A stretch of 6,839 nt of DNA from Melioribacter roseus (lineage in GTDB: Bacteria > Bacteroidota > Ignavibacteria > Ignavibacteriales > Melioribacteraceae): assembly GCA_020724325.1 (NCBI GenBank), contig DYHC01000111.1:1-6839 (forward strand), written 5' to 3'. Made by a program: the position numbers and the translations under genes. The notes beneath the pieces were generated by a model. It ran no database searches. It saw only the letters and a list, made by a program, of their open reading frames with translations, and had not been told where the DNA came from. Positions 1-5,873 of this stretch are shown piece after piece. Positions within the stretch are counted from its first letter, which is position 1. Each line of letters opens with the position of its first letter.

Positions 1-605
1 CTTAATTGCTGAAGCGTAATCTTTTGTCTGTTCACTTTATCTTTTAGTGCAGATAATTCTTCTAAAAGTTCGTTCTGTTGTTCTTTTAAATTGGCTATCG
101 ATTGTTCCATGCTGCTTCTTTCTTTCTGCAATATCTTTGTCATGCCGCCGTATTCAGCTATTTGAGATGTCTTTTCTAGAAGGATTTTTTCTTTTATCGA
201 AATATCTTTTTCTTTATCGAATATTTCCTGCTTAAGAACAGCCACCCTGTTTTTTGATGAACTTAATTCTTCGGTAAATTTTAATAATACCTGGGCAAGG
301 TTACTTTCAATTTGTAAATGGCTCTCCTCAATATCAAACTTCCTTCTCTCCAGTTCCTCAATCGCCTTCTGTTTCAAAGAAATTAGTTCGTTTAGCCGTT
401 CTTCTTCGCTTCGCTGCTGGAATATCTTATCCTGTATTTCACTTTTAACTATTTCGAATTTTCTAATCTCTTCAAGTAAAAATGTCTTCTTTTCTATCAG
501 ATTCTTTAATTCATCTTCGGTTTTACTAATAACTTCTTTGTGATAATTGAATTTGTATTCGAACTCGTCAAATTCCTTTTGTCTGGTTCTTATTTCATCT
601 AGAAT
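1..605 (-). pseudogene. Coiled-coil protein, downstream piece in shifted frame, runs off the left edge
   Basis: Starting at the ATT at 605-603, this frame reads 201 codons without a stop to base 3 and continues beyond the window. The product has the same Glu/Lys/Leu/Gln-rich heptad character as the piece encoded by 595-1251, for example DELKNLIEKKTFLLEEIRKF and LKEQQNELLEELSALKDKV. The same frame is closed by a TGA at 614-612, so the two frames overlap only across about 15 nt containing AAAA and GGG runs. No ribosome binding site or good start codon lies at the head of this piece, and the first ATG in frame is at 143. It is therefore best read as the continuation of the gene that starts at 1251, separated by a one-base insertion. 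That insertion may be a true mutation or a sequencing or assembly error; if an error, the intact gene encodes more than 416 residues. A YGG break like that in the first piece recurs at codons 152-154. No function is recognised. Confidence 0.7.
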
Positions 606-1251
606 CCCTTTTCAAAGAGTATTCTGTAAACGCTTTCTCTTTTTCAGATAGCTGACCCACCAGAGCAGAAATTGAAGTTTCCAGACTTGCTTTAATTTCT
701 TCGCTCAAACTTATTTTCTCGTCAAGCGATTTAATTATTGCATTTTTTTTGGATTCTTCCATTCTAAGCTGGTTCAGTCTTTCCGTTACTCCGTCTTCCT
801 CTTCTTTGATCCTGAATACGGTATCTTCAAAGTTTCCGCCGTATTTATTCAAAAGTTCTTGAATTCTGTTTTCTTCCTGTTTTAAGAACCCAAGGTTGTT
901 CTGAAGCGTGCTGTATTGTTCGTTTAATTTTTCTAAAAATAATTTCTTCTCTTCAATTTGCTGCAGAAGTTCTTCGGATTCTTGACTTTCTTTTCCTTCT
1001 TCGAGTATCTGATTCTGCAGAAATTCTTTTTTGGTTTCAATTTCCTGTTCTAAATTATTTAATTCTTTCCGCTGAATTTCATTTGACCTGGATAATTCTA
1101 ATAATTCTTTGCGGGCTTCTGCAATTTTGCTGTCTAATTCGTTTAGACTCTGGTGTTTTTGAACGAATGAGTGAAGTGTGTTTTTAAGCTCGTCATTCTC
1201 TTCAATTAATTTATCAAGCTCACTTTTTCTTTTTGATGAGAACAGCCCCAT
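595..1251 (-). CDS. Long coiled-coil protein, N-terminal piece (frame broken at its 3' end)
   Basis: This piece encodes 218 residues that are almost entirely charged and helical, rich in Glu, Lys, Leu and Gln with no Trp or Cys, as expected for a long coiled coil. It opens with MGLFSSKRKSELDKL, has no signal peptide or membrane segment, and its only clear break in the coil is a YGG at residues 137-139. The ATG at 1251 is supported by an AAGGAG ribosome binding site about 10 nt upstream. The TGA at 597-595 is probably not the natural end: the +1 frame is open from 611 to the left edge and encodes the same kind of coil. Dropping one G from the GGG at 606-608 joins the two as ...SLKRILDEIRTRQ. 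The role is unknown; a cytoskeletal, SMC-like or scaffold function is only a guess from composition. It is probably a separate transcription unit, because a terminator-like hairpin precedes it. Confidence 0.75.
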   Translation of the reverse strand: MGLFSSKRKSELDKLIEENDELKNTLHSFVQKHQSLNELDSKIAEARKELLELSRSNEIQRKELNNLEQEIETKKEFLQNQILEEGKESQESEELLQQIEEKKLFLEKLNEQYSTLQNNLGFLKQEENRIQELLNKYGGNFEDTVFRIKEEEDGVTERLNQLRMEESKKNAIIKSLDEKISLSEEIKASLETSISALVGQLSEKEKAFTEYSLKRDSR

Positions 1252-1260
1252 TCCCGTGAG

Positions 1261-1267
1261 TCTCCTT
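1261..1267 (-). promoter_or_regulatory. Ribosome binding site of the coiled-coil gene
   Basis: On the minus strand, AAGGAGA precedes the ATG at 1251, with about 10 nt between AAGGAG and the start. It is the clearest Shine-Dalgarno match in the window and fixes this start. Several other genes here have little or no such signal. Confidence 0.6.
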
Positions 1268-1365
1268 AAATTGATATATGAGATTAAAATTTGTTAAAGA
1301 GCATTTATAAACAAACAATAAACCTCTTTTACTATTAAGCTTTCCATTAAAGATAATAAACTTTA

Positions 1366-1396
1366 TAAAAAGAAGCCTCTATTTATTAGAGCAGCT
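1366..1396 (-). terminator. Weak terminator-like hairpin after the YbaN-family gene
   Basis: On the minus strand, CTCTA and TAGAG (1391-1387 and 1381-1377) form a 5-bp stem around ATAAA. AGC/GCT pairs extend it across a 2-nt bulge, and the sequence then runs into CTTCTTTTT. It lies about 20 nt past the TAA of the DUF454 gene and before the coiled-coil gene, which is where the three-gene group should end. The stem is short and AT-rich. Confidence 0.35.
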
Positions 1397-1414
1397 AAGA
1401 ACTTTATTGCCGGT

Positions 1415-1822
1415 TTAGTCGGCTTCATTCAAAGCACTATCGGTCTCTTTAATAGTCCTTAATGAAACAATGTATGCACTTATACAAAAAGCAATTATCA
1501 CTAAAATAATTCTTACCAAGATTCTTTCAGTAAAAAAATATGCAGAAGAACCAATAGTAACAATTAGCATCGATACAGCTATAACCTTGGATTTAAGTGG
1601 TATGCCCCGTTTTTCACGGTAATCCTTTATAAACTTACCAAACTTTGGATGATTAATAAGCCAGTTGTAAAATTTTTCGGAACTTCTGGCAAATGAAGCT
1701 GCCGCAAGTATGAAAAAAATTGTTGTGGGCATTAAAGGCACAAAAATTCCAATGATACCAAGTGTTACAAAAAACCAGCCGAATATAATCAGCAAATATT
1801 TATATAGTTTTTTATATGCCAT
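1415..1822 (-). CDS. DUF454/YbaN-family inner-membrane protein
   Basis: This is a 135-residue integral membrane protein of the DUF454 (YbaN) family, whose biochemical role is unknown. The family signature is clear: a first hydrophobic hairpin with GIIGIFVPLMPTTIFFILAA (about residues 22-41), then FARSSEKFYNWLINHPKFG, then a cytoplasmic KDYREKRGIPLKSK stretch. Two more membrane helices follow (about 80-100 and 102-122), with a short polar tail. The length matches the family. I chose the ATG at 1822 (MAYKKLYKYLL). An in-frame TTG at 1834 would add MIEK but sits only a few bases after the rfbA stop, with GAAGA too close to serve as its ribosome binding site. The gene follows rfbA by 17 nt and is probably translated from the same message. 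It is the last gene of the three-gene group. Confidence 0.88.
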   Translation of the reverse strand: MAYKKLYKYLLIIFGWFFVTLGIIGIFVPLMPTTIFFILAAASFARSSEKFYNWLINHPKFGKFIKDYREKRGIPLKSKVIAVSMLIVTIGSSAYFFTERILVRIILVIIAFCISAYIVSLRTIKETDSALNEAD

Positions 1823-1839
1823 CTTTTCAATCAATCTTC

Positions 1840-2706
1840 TTATTCGGAAAGTATTTTCTCCAGATAATTTCTGTAAAGGGAATATGGTAAACCGGCTACT
1901 AGATTACTTAACTGTTCCTTATTTATAAATCCTTTCAAATATGCAATTTCTTCCAGGCATGCTACTTTTAGTCCCTGTCGGTCTTCAATTACTCCGAAGA
2001 AATTCGAAGCTTTAAGTAAAGCTTCTGGAGTGCCGGTATCCAGCCACGCAACGCCTCTTCCTATTTTCTCTACATTAAGTTGACCAATCCCAAGATATTT
2101 CTTGTTAACATCGGTTATTTCAAGTTCTCCTCTTGCAGATGGTTTTAATGACTTTGCAATTTCAATTACTTTATTATCGTAAACATATAAACCCGGCACT
2201 GCATAATCAGATTTTGGTTTCAGGGGTTTCTCTTCAATACTTAGTGCTTTGCCTAAATCATCAAATTCAACAATGCCGTATCTTTGCGGGTCATTAACTT
2301 TATATGCAAATATTGTAGCGCCCGGTTTTGATGATTCAACGGCTTTGTAAAAGAAATTGAGTTTGCCGTAGAAAATGTTATCACCCAGAATAAGTGAAAT
2401 GTTATCATTACCAATAAATTTTTCGCCTATAATAAATGCTTCGGCTATACCATTAGGAGCTTTCTGAATTTCATAACTCAATTTTACTCTAATTGATGAC
2501 CCATCCTCGAAAAGTTTCCGGTAAAGCGGAATAGTTTCGCTGTTAGAAATTATCAGTATGTCGCGAATTCCGGCAAGCAATAAAACTGAAAGCGGGTAAT
2601 AAATTAGCGGTTTATCATAAATTAGTGTTAGCTGTTTACTATAAATTTTTGAGACGGGGTACATTCTGGAGCCGGATCCTCCGGCAAGTACAATACCTTT
2701 CATCAT
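1840..2706 (-). CDS. rfbA: Glucose-1-phosphate thymidylyltransferase (RmlA/RfbA)
   Basis: It converts glucose-1-phosphate and dTTP to dTDP-glucose and pyrophosphate, the first step toward dTDP-L-rhamnose and other dTDP sugars, in the cytoplasm. The 288 residues match the usual short-form length. Visible motifs are the nucleotide loop LAGGSGSRMYP (7-17), SKQL (23-26), YDKPLIYYPLSVL (30-42), Q81 and G86 at the thymine-recognition positions, LGDNIFYG (107-114) with a metal-binding Asp, EEKP (158-161), KPSARGELEITDVN (188-201) and WLDTGT (221-226) with the second Asp. Small departures from the common family text are GSR for GTR, QLTL for QLLP and PNGIAEAF for PDGLAQAF. These are conservative, so an active enzyme is expected. 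The start is one of two adjacent ATGs (2706 or 2703), and neither has a strong Shine-Dalgarno. It lies 18 nt after a secreted-protein gene and 17 nt before the DUF454 gene. rmlB, rmlC and rmlD are not in the window. Confidence 0.93.
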   Translation of the reverse strand: MMKGIVLAGGSGSRMYPVSKIYSKQLTLIYDKPLIYYPLSVLLLAGIRDILIISNSETIPLYRKLFEDGSSIRVKLSYEIQKAPNGIAEAFIIGEKFIGNDNISLILGDNIFYGKLNFFYKAVESSKPGATIFAYKVNDPQRYGIVEFDDLGKALSIEEKPLKPKSDYAVPGLYVYDNKVIEIAKSLKPSARGELEITDVNKKYLGIGQLNVEKIGRGVAWLDTGTPEALLKASNFFGVIEDRQGLKVACLEEIAYLKGFINKEQLSNLVAGLPYSLYRNYLEKILSE

Positions 2707-2724
2707 TATTCCATTTGGTTATTA

Positions 2725-3486
2725 TTAATTTTCAACCGTAATATAAGCCGATTTAAGTAATAATTCCTTTTGATTAAAAAAGTTAATTTTGTACTCACCT
2801 GCTTTTTCGAAACGGTATTTGAAAAAAGTATCATACCATTCTGAATTTATTTCATATTTTTTTGTATCAATAAATTCTTCGTAGCCGGAATAATGCGTAG
2901 TTTTCTTCCAGATGTTAACCAAAAGTTTGCTGGATCTTAACGGCATGTTGTTTATCAAGTAGATATATACTTCGCCATTGGATTTGAATAATGAGATTTT
3001 TTCAAGAATGCCGGCTGGAGAACCGTTTACAATCCGTTTACAAAAAATGATTTTTAGATTAGGCATAAAATAACCCGTTTGAAAGCTTTCTACTTTTTTG
3101 CTCTTCGGTTTTTCAACTGCAAGCACTGATGATGCAATCTCCTTTTTATTAAAATCTCTAAACGAAACTGTATAATTCCCTTCTTCAGTAATTTTATGGT
3201 TAAATGTAATCCAGTTCTTACCTTTTACTACGCGCAACATTTTACTTACATTATTCTGATCGAACCTCGATTCGCTTTTTTTTATTGAAATAAAAATGAG
3301 ATTATTATCGAAGTCCTTTTCTCTAAGTTTAAGCAGAACAGTAAATGATTGATTGACTTCTATTTTATTTCCTATAAATGGATCAATCGGTTCTCCGGAT
3401 TCTGTATATCCTTTGCAAAAATAGATTTGTTGTGAAAAAGTTAGTGAGGAAACGAAAAGAAAAATGGTTAAGCAAAAATTTACCAT
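2725..3486 (-). CDS. Secreted protein with two tandem FCK-type beta domains, function unknown
   Basis: The 253-residue product starts with a signal peptide (MVNFCLTIFLFVSSLTFSQQ, cleavage near residue 18-20) and has no other membrane segment, so it should be periplasmic or cell-surface. The mature part is two copies of a ~105-residue unit. Copy 1 (21-125) opens IYFCKG and closes EEGNYTVSFRDF...VLAVE; copy 2 (146-252) opens IIFCKR and closes KAGEYKINFF...YITVE. The alternating hydrophobic pattern and the closing GxYxVxF strand suggest an immunoglobulin-like or carbohydrate-binding-like sandwich, but that is inference. I do not recognise a named family; similar 'FC..(x)n..GxP' secreted proteins seem familiar from Ignavibacteria. 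The start is the ATG at 3486, with no clear Shine-Dalgarno. It is the first gene of a tight group with rfbA (18-nt gap) and the DUF454 gene, hinting at an envelope-related role. Confidence 0.8.
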   Translation of the reverse strand: MVNFCLTIFLFVSSLTFSQQIYFCKGYTESGEPIDPFIGNKIEVNQSFTVLLKLREKDFDNNLIFISIKKSESRFDQNNVSKMLRVVKGKNWITFNHKITEEGNYTVSFRDFNKKEIASSVLAVEKPKSKKVESFQTGYFMPNLKIIFCKRIVNGSPAGILEKISLFKSNGEVYIYLINNMPLRSSKLLVNIWKKTTHYSGYEEFIDTKKYEINSEWYDTFFKYRFEKAGEYKINFFNQKELLLKSAYITVEN

Positions 3487-3531
3487 CTAAATCAATCTAA
3501 ATTTTTATGCTAAGATAATATGAATAGGTTG

Positions 3532-3567
3532 AAAAAAAAATAAGCTGATAATTTTCAACCGGCTTAT
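3532..3567 (-). terminator. Rho-independent terminator (minus strand)
   Basis: On the minus strand, ATAAGC (3567-3562) pairs with GCTTAT (3545-3540), with a possible inner TGA/TCA pairing in the loop, and runs straight into nine Ts (3540-3532). The strand is set by the T run. It would end transcripts from sucC and the small helical gene, about 235 nt past the latter's stop, and it separates them from the secreted-protein gene. Confidence 0.65.
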
Positions 3568-3803
3568 CAAAACACTTTGTATGTGTAAACTAATATAATG
3601 TTGGATTGACTTTCAATATTGTTTTTGGCAGAAACTGTGCAAATTGCCGGTTAAGAGGAAATGTGTAAAATAAATACTTGAGCTAAGTTCGTTAAGTTGG
3701 TTTTCGGCGCCGTTAAAATTAGTGTAACTAATTCTTTTTTCTGAAGAAGAGATAGAAAAACTAAATGAGGAATGAGAGAGTTAATTTTGATATGTAATTT
3801 TAA
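3568..3803 (-). other. Untranslated stretch between the small helical gene and the terminator
   Basis: About 235 bp lie between the TGA at 3806-3804 and the terminator, probably the 3' untranslated part of the sucC message. It contains a GC-rich perfect palindrome CGGCGCCG (3705-3712) in an otherwise AT-rich context, and an AT-rich inverted repeat AATTAGT-GTA-ACTAATT (3717-3733). No open frame here has a believable start or a recognisable product. No tRNA-like fold was seen. Confidence 0.4.
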
Positions 3804-4175
3804 TCAATTGTTTCTGAATTCTTTTTCTTCTGGTATTCTTGTAACGTAATCTACAATTGGTTGGATTAAATACCTGGCTTTCTTTTGTGAAAAGAGCAGG
3901 AACTCTTCCTTTTTATAAATTCTTGCTAAAGATTTAACAGTTTCGGTTATTATGTGTATTAGATTGGTTTCTTGAATTACAAGGTCCGTGGGTAATAAAA
4001 AAATTGTATCGAAAATAGCCGCTTCGCAAATTTGAATAAGTTCTTTATACGACAAGTCTTCAAGCCGGCTCGAATCAGGCAGAATACCGGCTTTCTGTCT
4101 GAACTTTAGCTCAAACTTCATTCTCTCAAGAAGTAAGGAGAGAGCAGCTTCAATTGTAATTTTTATTTCTATCAT
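3804..4175 (-). CDS. Small helical protein of unknown function, downstream of sucC
   Basis: The 123-residue product, read from the ATG at 4175 (MIEIKITIEAALSLLLERM), is predicted mostly alpha-helical and soluble. It has no signal peptide, membrane span, Cys cluster or catalytic motif that I can see. Central segments such as LSYKELIQICEAAIFDTIF and IIHITETVKSLARIY-like helices are amphipathic, and the C-terminus is charged (PEEKEFRNN). An upstream in-frame TTG at 4193 would add MCHTKN; I prefer the ATG because the added residues look unlike a conserved N-terminus and neither start has a Shine-Dalgarno. It follows the sucC stop by 39 nt on the same strand and is probably cotranscribed. A weak GCAC/GTGC hairpin (4188-4201) lies in the gap but lacks a T run on the minus strand. 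I do not recognise the family, and the neighbour alone does not establish a link to the TCA cycle. Confidence 0.65.
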   Translation of the reverse strand: MIEIKITIEAALSLLLERMKFELKFRQKAGILPDSSRLEDLSYKELIQICEAAIFDTIFLLPTDLVIQETNLIHIITETVKSLARIYKKEEFLLFSQKKARYLIQPIVDYVTRIPEEKEFRNN

Positions 4176-4214
4176 GTTTTTTGTATGGCACAAATAAGTG
4201 CGTTTTATAATTTT

Positions 4215-5438
4215 TTATACAAATTCTGCTTGTAATACAGAAGTTACCTTTAGAGCAGCTTCCTGAAGAGAAACAGCCACTTCAAAATTTAAACCGGAGT
4301 TTTCAAGCATCTCTTTAGCTTCAATGGCATTTGTACCTTCAAGTCTTACAACCACAGGCACTTTAACATGGATTTCTTTAACGGCATCAATTACGCCCTG
4401 AGCAACACGATCGCATCGAACAATTCCGCCAAAAATATTTATAAGGATCGCTTTAACGTTGGAATCCGCAAGAATAATCTTAAATCCGTTGGCAACAGTT
4501 TCTTTATTTGCCCCGCCGCCAACATCAAGAAAGTTAGCCGGTTCACCGCCGGCAAGTTTTATTATATCCATAGTAGCCATTGCTAAACCGGCACCGTTAA
4601 CCATACATCCAACGTTACCATCCAGCTTAATGTAATTCAAATTGTATTTGGATGCTTCAATTTCGAGCGGATCTTCTTCGTTCATATCGCGATACCCGGC
4701 AATTTCAGGGTGACGGTATAATGAATTATCATCGAAATTCATCTTGGCATCGAGTGCTACAACTTTATCGTCGTTTGTTATTATAAGAGGATTAATTTCT
4801 AAAAGTGATGCATCAGAATCCTCATAAGCCTTATATAGCTTTATAACGAATGGAATAAAATTTTTAAAAGTGTTTCCTTCAAGCCCCAGTCCGAAGGCAA
4901 GTTTGCGTGCCTGATAATTTTGAATACCAACAGAAGGATCAATCCATTCTTTAATTATTTTCTCTGGAGTTTCTTCTGCAACTTTTTCAATTTCAACTCC
5001 ACCCTCGGTTGATACCATAATAACATTTTTAGAAACACTTCTGTCTAATAAAATACCAAGATAAAGTTCCTTTTTATAATCTAGACCTTCGGTAATAATA
5101 AGAGTTTTAACAATTTTACCAGCCGGACCTGTTTGATGTGTTACAATTAAATTCCCCAGCATCTTAGAAGCATATTCTCTTGCTTTATCAACCGATGTGG
5201 TAAATTTAACTCCGCCTTCAAGTATCAATTCCTGTTTATTGTTGGCATTATATATCCTTCCTTTACCTCTTCCGCCGGCATGAATTTGAGATTTTACAAC
5301 AAATTGATTTATACCTCGCGATTGAAGTTCTGAAATAGCACTGTCAAATTCATTAATATCCTTTATGGCAATACCGTCCTGAATTGGCACTCCGTACTTT
5401 TTAAGAAGTACTTTAGCTTGATATTCGTGTATTTTCAT
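4215..5438 (-). CDS. sucC: Succinyl-CoA synthetase (ADP-forming) beta subunit
   Basis: SucC pairs with SucD to interconvert succinyl-CoA and succinate, coupled to ATP or GTP formation in the TCA cycle. The 407 residues from the ATG at 5438 begin MKIHEYQAKVLLKKYGV, the classic N-terminus. The ATP-grasp half shows HAGGRGKG (53-60), KELYLG (123-128), STEGGVEIEKVAEETP (143-158), LLEINPL (212-218) and D230. The C-terminal CoA-ligase half shows GCMVNGAGLAMATMD (277-291), GGEPANFLDVGGGA (297-310), NIFGGIVRCD (334-343) and VVVRLEGTNA (362-371). It is about 19 residues longer than the E. coli protein, mainly from an insertion around 61-85 (LILEGGVKFTTSVDKAREYA region), which I recall as usual for Bacteroidota-type SucC. 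The frame is open upstream to 5528, but AGGG placed 5 nt before 5438 and the family N-terminus fix the start. sucD is not adjacent in the window. Confidence 0.96.
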   Translation of the reverse strand: MKIHEYQAKVLLKKYGVPIQDGIAIKDINEFDSAISELQSRGINQFVVKSQIHAGGRGKGRIYNANNKQELILEGGVKFTTSVDKAREYASKMLGNLIVTHQTGPAGKIVKTLIITEGLDYKKELYLGILLDRSVSKNVIMVSTEGGVEIEKVAEETPEKIIKEWIDPSVGIQNYQARKLAFGLGLEGNTFKNFIPFVIKLYKAYEDSDASLLEINPLIITNDDKVVALDAKMNFDDNSLYRHPEIAGYRDMNEEDPLEIEASKYNLNYIKLDGNVGCMVNGAGLAMATMDIIKLAGGEPANFLDVGGGANKETVANGFKIILADSNVKAILINIFGGIVRCDRVAQGVIDAVKEIHVKVPVVVRLEGTNAIEAKEMLENSGLNFEVAVSLQEAALKVTSVLQAEFV

Positions 5439-5447
5439 TTTTTCCCT
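5439..5447 (-). promoter_or_regulatory. Ribosome binding site that sets the sucC start
   Basis: On the minus strand, AGGG (5447-5444) is followed by AAAAA and the ATG at 5438. This argues for the MKIHEY start over the 30-codon longer open frame beginning at 5528, whose added residues come from the 18-bp tandem repeat. Confidence 0.55.
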
Positions 5448-5491
5448 AAAAAAATTTTGTGTTTGCGGATAATTAATATCCAAATTAAAGC

Positions 5492-5533
5492 ATTTAGGCA
5501 TAAGATTCAATTTAGGTATAAGATTCAATTTAG
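5492..5533. repeat. 18-bp tandem repeat, about 2.3 copies, upstream of sucC
   Basis: The unit ATTTAGGYATAAGATTCA occurs at 5492-5509 and 5510-5527 with one C/T difference, followed by a partial copy ATTTAG (5528-5533). Within it, the 16-mer ATAAGATTCAATTTAG is repeated exactly at 5500-5515 and 5518-5533. It lies in the divergent promoter region between sucC and the plus-strand pair, about 54-95 bp from the sucC start. It could be a regulator-binding direct repeat or a slippage product. Confidence 0.85.
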
Positions 5534-5551
5534 TGAACGATGATTAATAAT

Positions 5552-5580
5552 TTTTTGTTCTTCAACAATAAAAATAGAAT
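5552..5580 (+). promoter_or_regulatory. Tentative promoter of the membrane protein/YceI pair
   Basis: A -10-like TAGAAT (5575-5580) lies 17 nt after a poor -35-like TTTTTG (5552-5557). It ends 6 nt before the ATG at 5587, so transcription would start at or near the start codon, giving a leaderless or nearly leaderless message. This fits the lack of a Shine-Dalgarno there. The match is to a general sigma-70 pattern and the region is AT-rich, so a chance match is quite possible. Confidence 0.22.
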
Positions 5581-5586
5581 ATCTGA

Positions 5587-5850
5587 ATGAACAAAAAACA
5601 AAAGCTTTTTCTCGGTGCGGGTATTATTGTAATTCTATTATCATTTATTGTCTGGGCAATTTACGGGTTTGAAATTTTTACAAAGACGCAAGTTCTGGTT
5701 GAAAGCAAAGATGAACTTTTCGGCTGGTCAGAAAAAAAGTGGATTGATAAATTTTTATGGGGTTTGGATCTAACACTAATTGTTTCTACCGGGACAATAC
5801 TAATAAGCGGGCTATTAATTTATTTTGTGCGTAATAAAAACAATGTTTAG
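5587..5850 (+). CDS. Small two-helix membrane protein, function unknown
   Basis: The 87-residue protein has two predicted membrane helices: about residues 7-27 (LFLGAGIIVILLSFIVWAIY) and about 61-81 (LTLIVSTGTILISGLLIYF). Its N-terminus (MNKKQK) and C-terminus (RNKNNV) are positively charged, which would place both ends in the cytoplasm and leave a ~33-residue loop outside. The loop (FTKTQVLVESKDELFGWSEKKWIDKFLWGLD) is unusually information-rich for so small a protein, with two Trp plus DELFGW and EKKWIDKF. Segments like this seem familiar from hypothetical proteins of Ignavibacteria, but I cannot name a family. The ATG at 5587 has no Shine-Dalgarno. The stop is 23 nt before the ATG of the YceI-family gene on the same strand, so the two are probably one operon. 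An electron-transport or envelope-assembly accessory role is possible but unsupported. Confidence 0.75.
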   Translation: MNKKQKLFLGAGIIVILLSFIVWAIYGFEIFTKTQVLVESKDELFGWSEKKWIDKFLWGLDLTLIVSTGTILISGLLIYFVRNKNNV

Positions 5851-5861
5851 TAATTACATCG

Positions 5862-5867
5862 AAAGGG
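5862..5867 (+). promoter_or_regulatory. Ribosome binding site deciding the YceI-family start
   Basis: AAAGGG lies 6 nt before the ATG at 5874 and only 3 nt before an in-frame GTG at 5871. The spacing favours the ATG. Confidence 0.55.
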
Positions 5868-5873
5868 TAAGTG

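Noticed and set aside
47..235. Plus-strand 62-codon open frame
   Set aside because: It lies antisense to the coiled-coil gene, is Leu/Phe/Ser-rich as expected for the complement of a Glu/Lys-rich coil, and has no supporting signals.
595..614. Programmed +1 frameshift of the prfB type, since AGGG precedes the TGA
   Set aside because: The codon before the stop is AGA, and a tRNA reading AGA cannot re-pair with GAT in the +1 frame. There is no CTT-TGA-like slippery site, so an indel in the GGG run is simpler.
3651..3803. Open frame continuing for about 50 codons past the TGA of the small helical gene
   Set aside because: It has no start of its own, no recognisable motif, and low-complexity Leu/Thr-rich content. 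Selenocysteine or readthrough signals are not evident.
4188..4201. GCAC-AAATAA-GTGC hairpin followed by a T-rich run on the plus strand as a terminator
   Set aside because: The stem is only 4 bp and no plus-strand gene lies upstream. On the minus strand, where transcription runs, there is no T run.
5439..5528. 30-residue N-terminal extension of SucC
   Set aside because: It is encoded by the tandem repeat, is absent from the family as I know it, and the MKIHEY start has its own AGGG site.
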